NCBI GenBank assembly: GCA_023386495.1
Contig: JAEWJS010000067.1
Location: 1-7,214, forward strand
Length of the DNA: 7,214 bases
Source: Bacillota bacterium
GTDB lineage: Bacteria; Bacillota; Bacilli; Paenibacillales; Paenibacillaceae
Direction: 5' to 3'
The position numbers and the translations under genes are program-made. A model generated the notes under the pieces. It saw nothing but the letters and a program-made list of their open reading frames with translations, did not search any database and was not told the DNA's origin. The number at the start of each line of letters is the position of its first letter. Position 1 is the stretch's first letter. This document shows positions 4,807 through 7,214 of the stretch, one piece after another.

Positions 4807-7214
4807 TCAAAAAGCTGGATATTCGTTCAGCGCCGAACGGACGCGCATGCGTCCGCCGCCCGCGATACGGTATTGCACCTCCCCGTCCGTATCGGTCCTG
4901 TGGAGCGGCGCGCCGGCCGCATCGACCCGAGACAGCACGTCGGGATGCGGGTGGCCGTACGAATTCGTGCGCCCGACGGATACGACCGCCTCGATCGGCC
5001 GCCAATGCGACAGCCATTCGGGGGAGGTCGAGTAGCGGCTGCCGTGATGCGAGATTTTGAGAATATCGACCGGCAGGGAATGATGATGATGATGATGGGG
5101 CGGCAGTCCTGAGGAGGATGCCAGCTGGCGCAGCAGCGCCCGCTCGGCAGCGAAGCCGATATCGCCGCCCAACACCATCGTGCGCCCGCCGAGCTCGACA
5201 TGTAGAACGACGCTCTGCTCGTTCTGGTCTGTCTCTACCGGCAGCAGGGCTCGGGAAGTGCCGGCAGCCGGCGGCCATAGTACTTGGACCGAGGTCCCGT
5301 CCTCCAGACGATACGGCTGCATCCCCGCCCCGGCAGCGACTAACGGAACCTTCCTATCGGCTGCAAGCGCCAGCAGCTCAGCTGCATCGTCCGACGGCTT
5401 AAGCGTCCCGTTCCACAGCAGCATGCCCACGGGAATCGATTCCAGCACGGCGCGCAAGCCGCCGACATGATCGGTGTCCAAGTGCGAGACGACGAGCAGA
5501 TCGATCTTCTGCACGCCTCGCTTCATTAGAAGCGGCACGACGACCTTGCGGCCGACCTCGTACGGATCCCGTCGCGTGCGCCACTCATCGCCAGGCTTCA
5601 GGTAGCGGAAAGTCCCGCCGCCGTCGATGAGCAGATGCTTGCCGGCCGGCGTCCGCATATGGATTGCGTCGCCTTGGCCGACATCGAGGAATGATACGGT
5701 TGCCGTCCGATCCAAACGGTTCGGATTGTAACCATAAGCAAGCAGGAGCGCGGCGGCTGCCGCGAGCAGCGCGACTCGCAGCAGCACGGCCTTGCGTTCC
5801 GCACGGAGCTCCGCACTGCGATCGTGGTGCTGAATACCGGCTGGTGTCAGCGGGAGCGTATCTTCCGTTTGGTTGTGGCGGCCTTCGTCTGCAGGACAGG
5901 CATTGCCGAGTGCAGGCAGCAGCCTGGCCGCAGCCAACAGCAAGGCGTACCATGCGCCGATCCACCATATCGGCGGCGAAGGCCAGATCATGCGGAAGCC
6001 GTCAGCCCGGCCCAGCGTGTCCACGGCCTTGAACGTCGCCGCATTCGACACCGCAGCGCCATAAGCGAGCAGATCGCCGGCTGCAGGCCATCCGACAGCA
6101 AGCAGCATGGCGACTGACCCGAGCGGCATGACGACGAAGCTGATGAACGGCACGAGCAGCACGTTCGCAGGCAGCGAGAGCAGGTGGAATTGATTGAAGT
6201 AGTAGATCGTCAGCGGAAAAGATACCGCCTGTGCCACGACGGATACCGTCAGCAGATCCAAGAGCGGACCCAGCCGCTTGGTCACCGGCAGCGACTGCCG
6301 GATCGGCGGCACCAGAACAATCAAGCCGGCCGTGACGATGAACGACAGCTGGAAGCTCACATCCGTTAAATAGTAGGGATTCCACAGCAGCATCAGCCAA
6401 GCCGCCGCGGCCAGTACGTTCAAGCCATCTTTCAGCTTGCCCAGCCTAGCTGCGAACAGCCCGAGCACGGCCATGATGCCGGCGCGCACGACCGATGGCG
6501 ATGCGCCCGCTAGCAGCACATAGAGCGGCACGGCTGCCATGAGCACCTCGAACGTCGTCTCTCGAGAGAGGCGGCACATCCGCAGCAGCAGCCCCAGCCC
6601 GTAGAGGAACACCGCGACATGGAGGCCGGATATCGCCAAGATATGCGTTAGCCCTAGTTGGGAAAAATCGCGAAACAGCTCCGGATCAAGATCGTCCCGA
6701 AGCCCGAGCACAAGTCCCTTCATATAGCCCGACTGTTCGGCGGGAAACAGCCGATCCATCCGGCCGCCGAGCCAGTCGCGAACCGCATCGACTCGGCCGA
6801 GCGCGGCCGCCGCGGACCAGCGCTCGCGGCCTGTGACGCGGACGCTGTCTGCGCCGTCCGCCTGCAGCAGCCAGTGGATGCGCTGCGCGTGCAGGTATCG
6901 GCGGTAGTCGAAGCCGCCGAAGTTGACGGCGCCGGACGGCCGCGACAGCTCGCCGGCCAGCGCCACCTTGTCGCCGCGCCGCCAGCCCGCGGCGACCTGC
7001 TGCTCCGGCTGCTCCGCTAGCCGGAGCTGCACCTGCACGCGCTCGCGAAGCGCGCGCGGCGCGGTGCCGTCCACGCGCGCATGCGCCAGCTGCGCGCGGA
7101 AGCTAACGCGGTCGCCGTCGATGACGACCGCGGACACGATCGTGCCCGCCGCCTCGACCGCGACCGGCGGCGGCACGACATGGGCGCCGCGCGGCGCCCG
7201 CGGGGCGGGGCGCG
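4807..7214 (-). CDS. comEC: ComEC/Rec2 DNA internalisation channel, N-terminus cut off by window edge
   Basis: ComEC is the membrane channel that brings single-stranded DNA into the cell during transformation; its metallo-beta-lactamase-like domain is thought to degrade the non-transported strand. The frame is open to the window edge with 801 codons and no stop. A GTG at 7176 is probably internal, because the expected N-terminal membrane helices are missing. Numbering from that GTG: DUF4131/OB-like domain (about 5-115) with NFGGFDYRRYLHAQRIHW; the competence domain with THILAISGLHVA (177-188), FQLSFIVTAG (275-284) and about nine hydrophobic helices to residue 424 and at 463-481; then the lactamase-like domain with FLDVGQGDA (496-504), LIDGGG (516-521), SHLDTDHVGG (564-573; metal-ligand type HxDxDH), GGDIG (670-674), ISHHGS (708-713) and SYGHPHP (739-745). 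All expected motifs are intact, so the protein looks functional. Odd: a run of six His (694-699) before the ISHHGS strand. A terminator follows the stop directly. Confidence 0.96.
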   Translation of the reverse strand, partial: RPAPRAPRGAHVVPPPVAVEAAGTIVSAVVIDGDRVSFRAQLAHARVDGTAPRALRERVQVQLRLAEQPEQQVAAGWRRGDKVALAGELSRPSGAVNFGGFDYRRYLHAQRIHWLLQADGADSVRVTGRERWSAAAALGRVDAVRDWLGGRMDRLFPAEQSGYMKGLVLGLRDDLDPELFRDFSQLGLTHILAISGLHVAVFLYGLGLLLRMCRLSRETTFEVLMAAVPLYVLLAGASPSVVRAGIMAVLGLFAARLGKLKDGLNVLAAAAWLMLLWNPYYLTDVSFQLSFIVTAGLIVLVPPIRQSLPVTKRLGPLLDLLTVSVVAQAVSFPLTIYYFNQFHLLSLPANVLLVPFISFVVMPLGSVAMLLAVGWPAAGDLLAYGAAVSNAATFKAVDTLGRADGFRMIWPSPPIWWIGAWYALLLAAARLLPALGNACPADEGRHNQTEDTLPLTPAGIQHHDRSAELRAERKAVLLRVALLAAAAALLLAYGYNPNRLDRTATVSFLDVGQGDAIHMRTPAGKHLLIDGGGTFRYLKPGDEWRTRRDPYEVGRKVVVPLLMKRGVQKIDLLVVSHLDTDHVGGLRAVLESIPVGMLLWNGTLKPSDDAAELLALAADRKVPLVAAGAGMQPYRLEDGTSVQVLWPPAAGTSRALLPVETDQNEQSVVLHVELGGRTMVLGGDIGFAAERALLRQLASSSGLPPHHHHHHSLPVDILKISHHGSRYSTSPEWLSHWRPIEAVVSVGRTNSYGHPHPDVLSRVDAAGAPLHRTDTDGEVQYRIAGGGRMRVRSALNEYPAF
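5080..5097 (-). repeat. (CAT)6 trinucleotide repeat inside comEC
   Basis: Six perfect CAT codons in frame (ATG x6 on the plus strand) encode a native hexahistidine in the ComEC lactamase-like domain, in a Ser/Gly/Pro-rich loop between the GGDIG and ISHHGS motifs. All six codons are identical, as in a recent slippage expansion. Confidence 0.95.

Noticed and set aside
7141..7214. GTG 7176 as the true comEC start
   Set aside because: The frame stays open to the window edge and the expected N-terminal membrane helices are absent, so the gene is more simply cut off by the edge. The very GC-rich sequence here shows nothing else I can support.

Overview
The window looks like a chromosomal core segment of a GC-rich, endospore-forming Firmicute, most likely in the Paenibacillaceae (Paenibacillus/Cohnella-like). 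This rests on a clear gpr spore germination protease with a forespore-type promoter, strong AGGAGG-type ribosome binding sites, and the gene neighbourhood comEC / holA / rpsT / gpr. From memory, that neighbourhood is the same as in Bacillus subtilis, where yqzM lies between comEC and holA and spoIIP follows gpr. The family call is inference; the gene identities rest on recognisable protein sequence.

Layout, left to right. Positions 1-100 are non-coding and hold a homopolymer C/G hairpin downstream of gpr. gpr (minus) and rpsT (plus) diverge from a 173-bp spacer carrying a sigma-G-type promoter for gpr and a sigma-A-type extended -10 promoter for rpsT. rpsT and holA (minus) converge on a 120-bp spacer with two terminator hairpins. 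A 216-bp spacer separates holA from a two-gene operon (minus): an ECF sigma factor and a membrane-anchored zinc-finger anti-sigma factor, overlapping by ATGA. A 172-bp spacer with the comEC terminator and an AT-rich promoter region precedes that operon. comEC (minus) fills the rest and runs off the right edge, so its N-terminus is missing.

Functionally these are separate transcription units: spore-protein degradation at germination (gpr), the small ribosomal subunit (rpsT), the replicative clamp loader (holA), an extracytoplasmic stress/signal module (sigma/anti-sigma), and DNA uptake (comEC). The accessory part relative to B. subtilis is the sigma/anti-sigma pair between comEC and holA; its anti-sigma factor has a very long low-complexity extracytoplasmic linker ending in a small beta-rich, WD40/TolB-like segment. 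I see no mobile element, CRISPR array, tRNA, rRNA or clearly new multi-gene system. The most notable details are the sigma-G promoter that also fixes the gpr start, a shortened GPR with a changed conserved-looking Asp, the all-G/C hairpin near the left edge, and a native six-histidine run encoded by (CAT)6 in the nuclease-like domain of ComEC.
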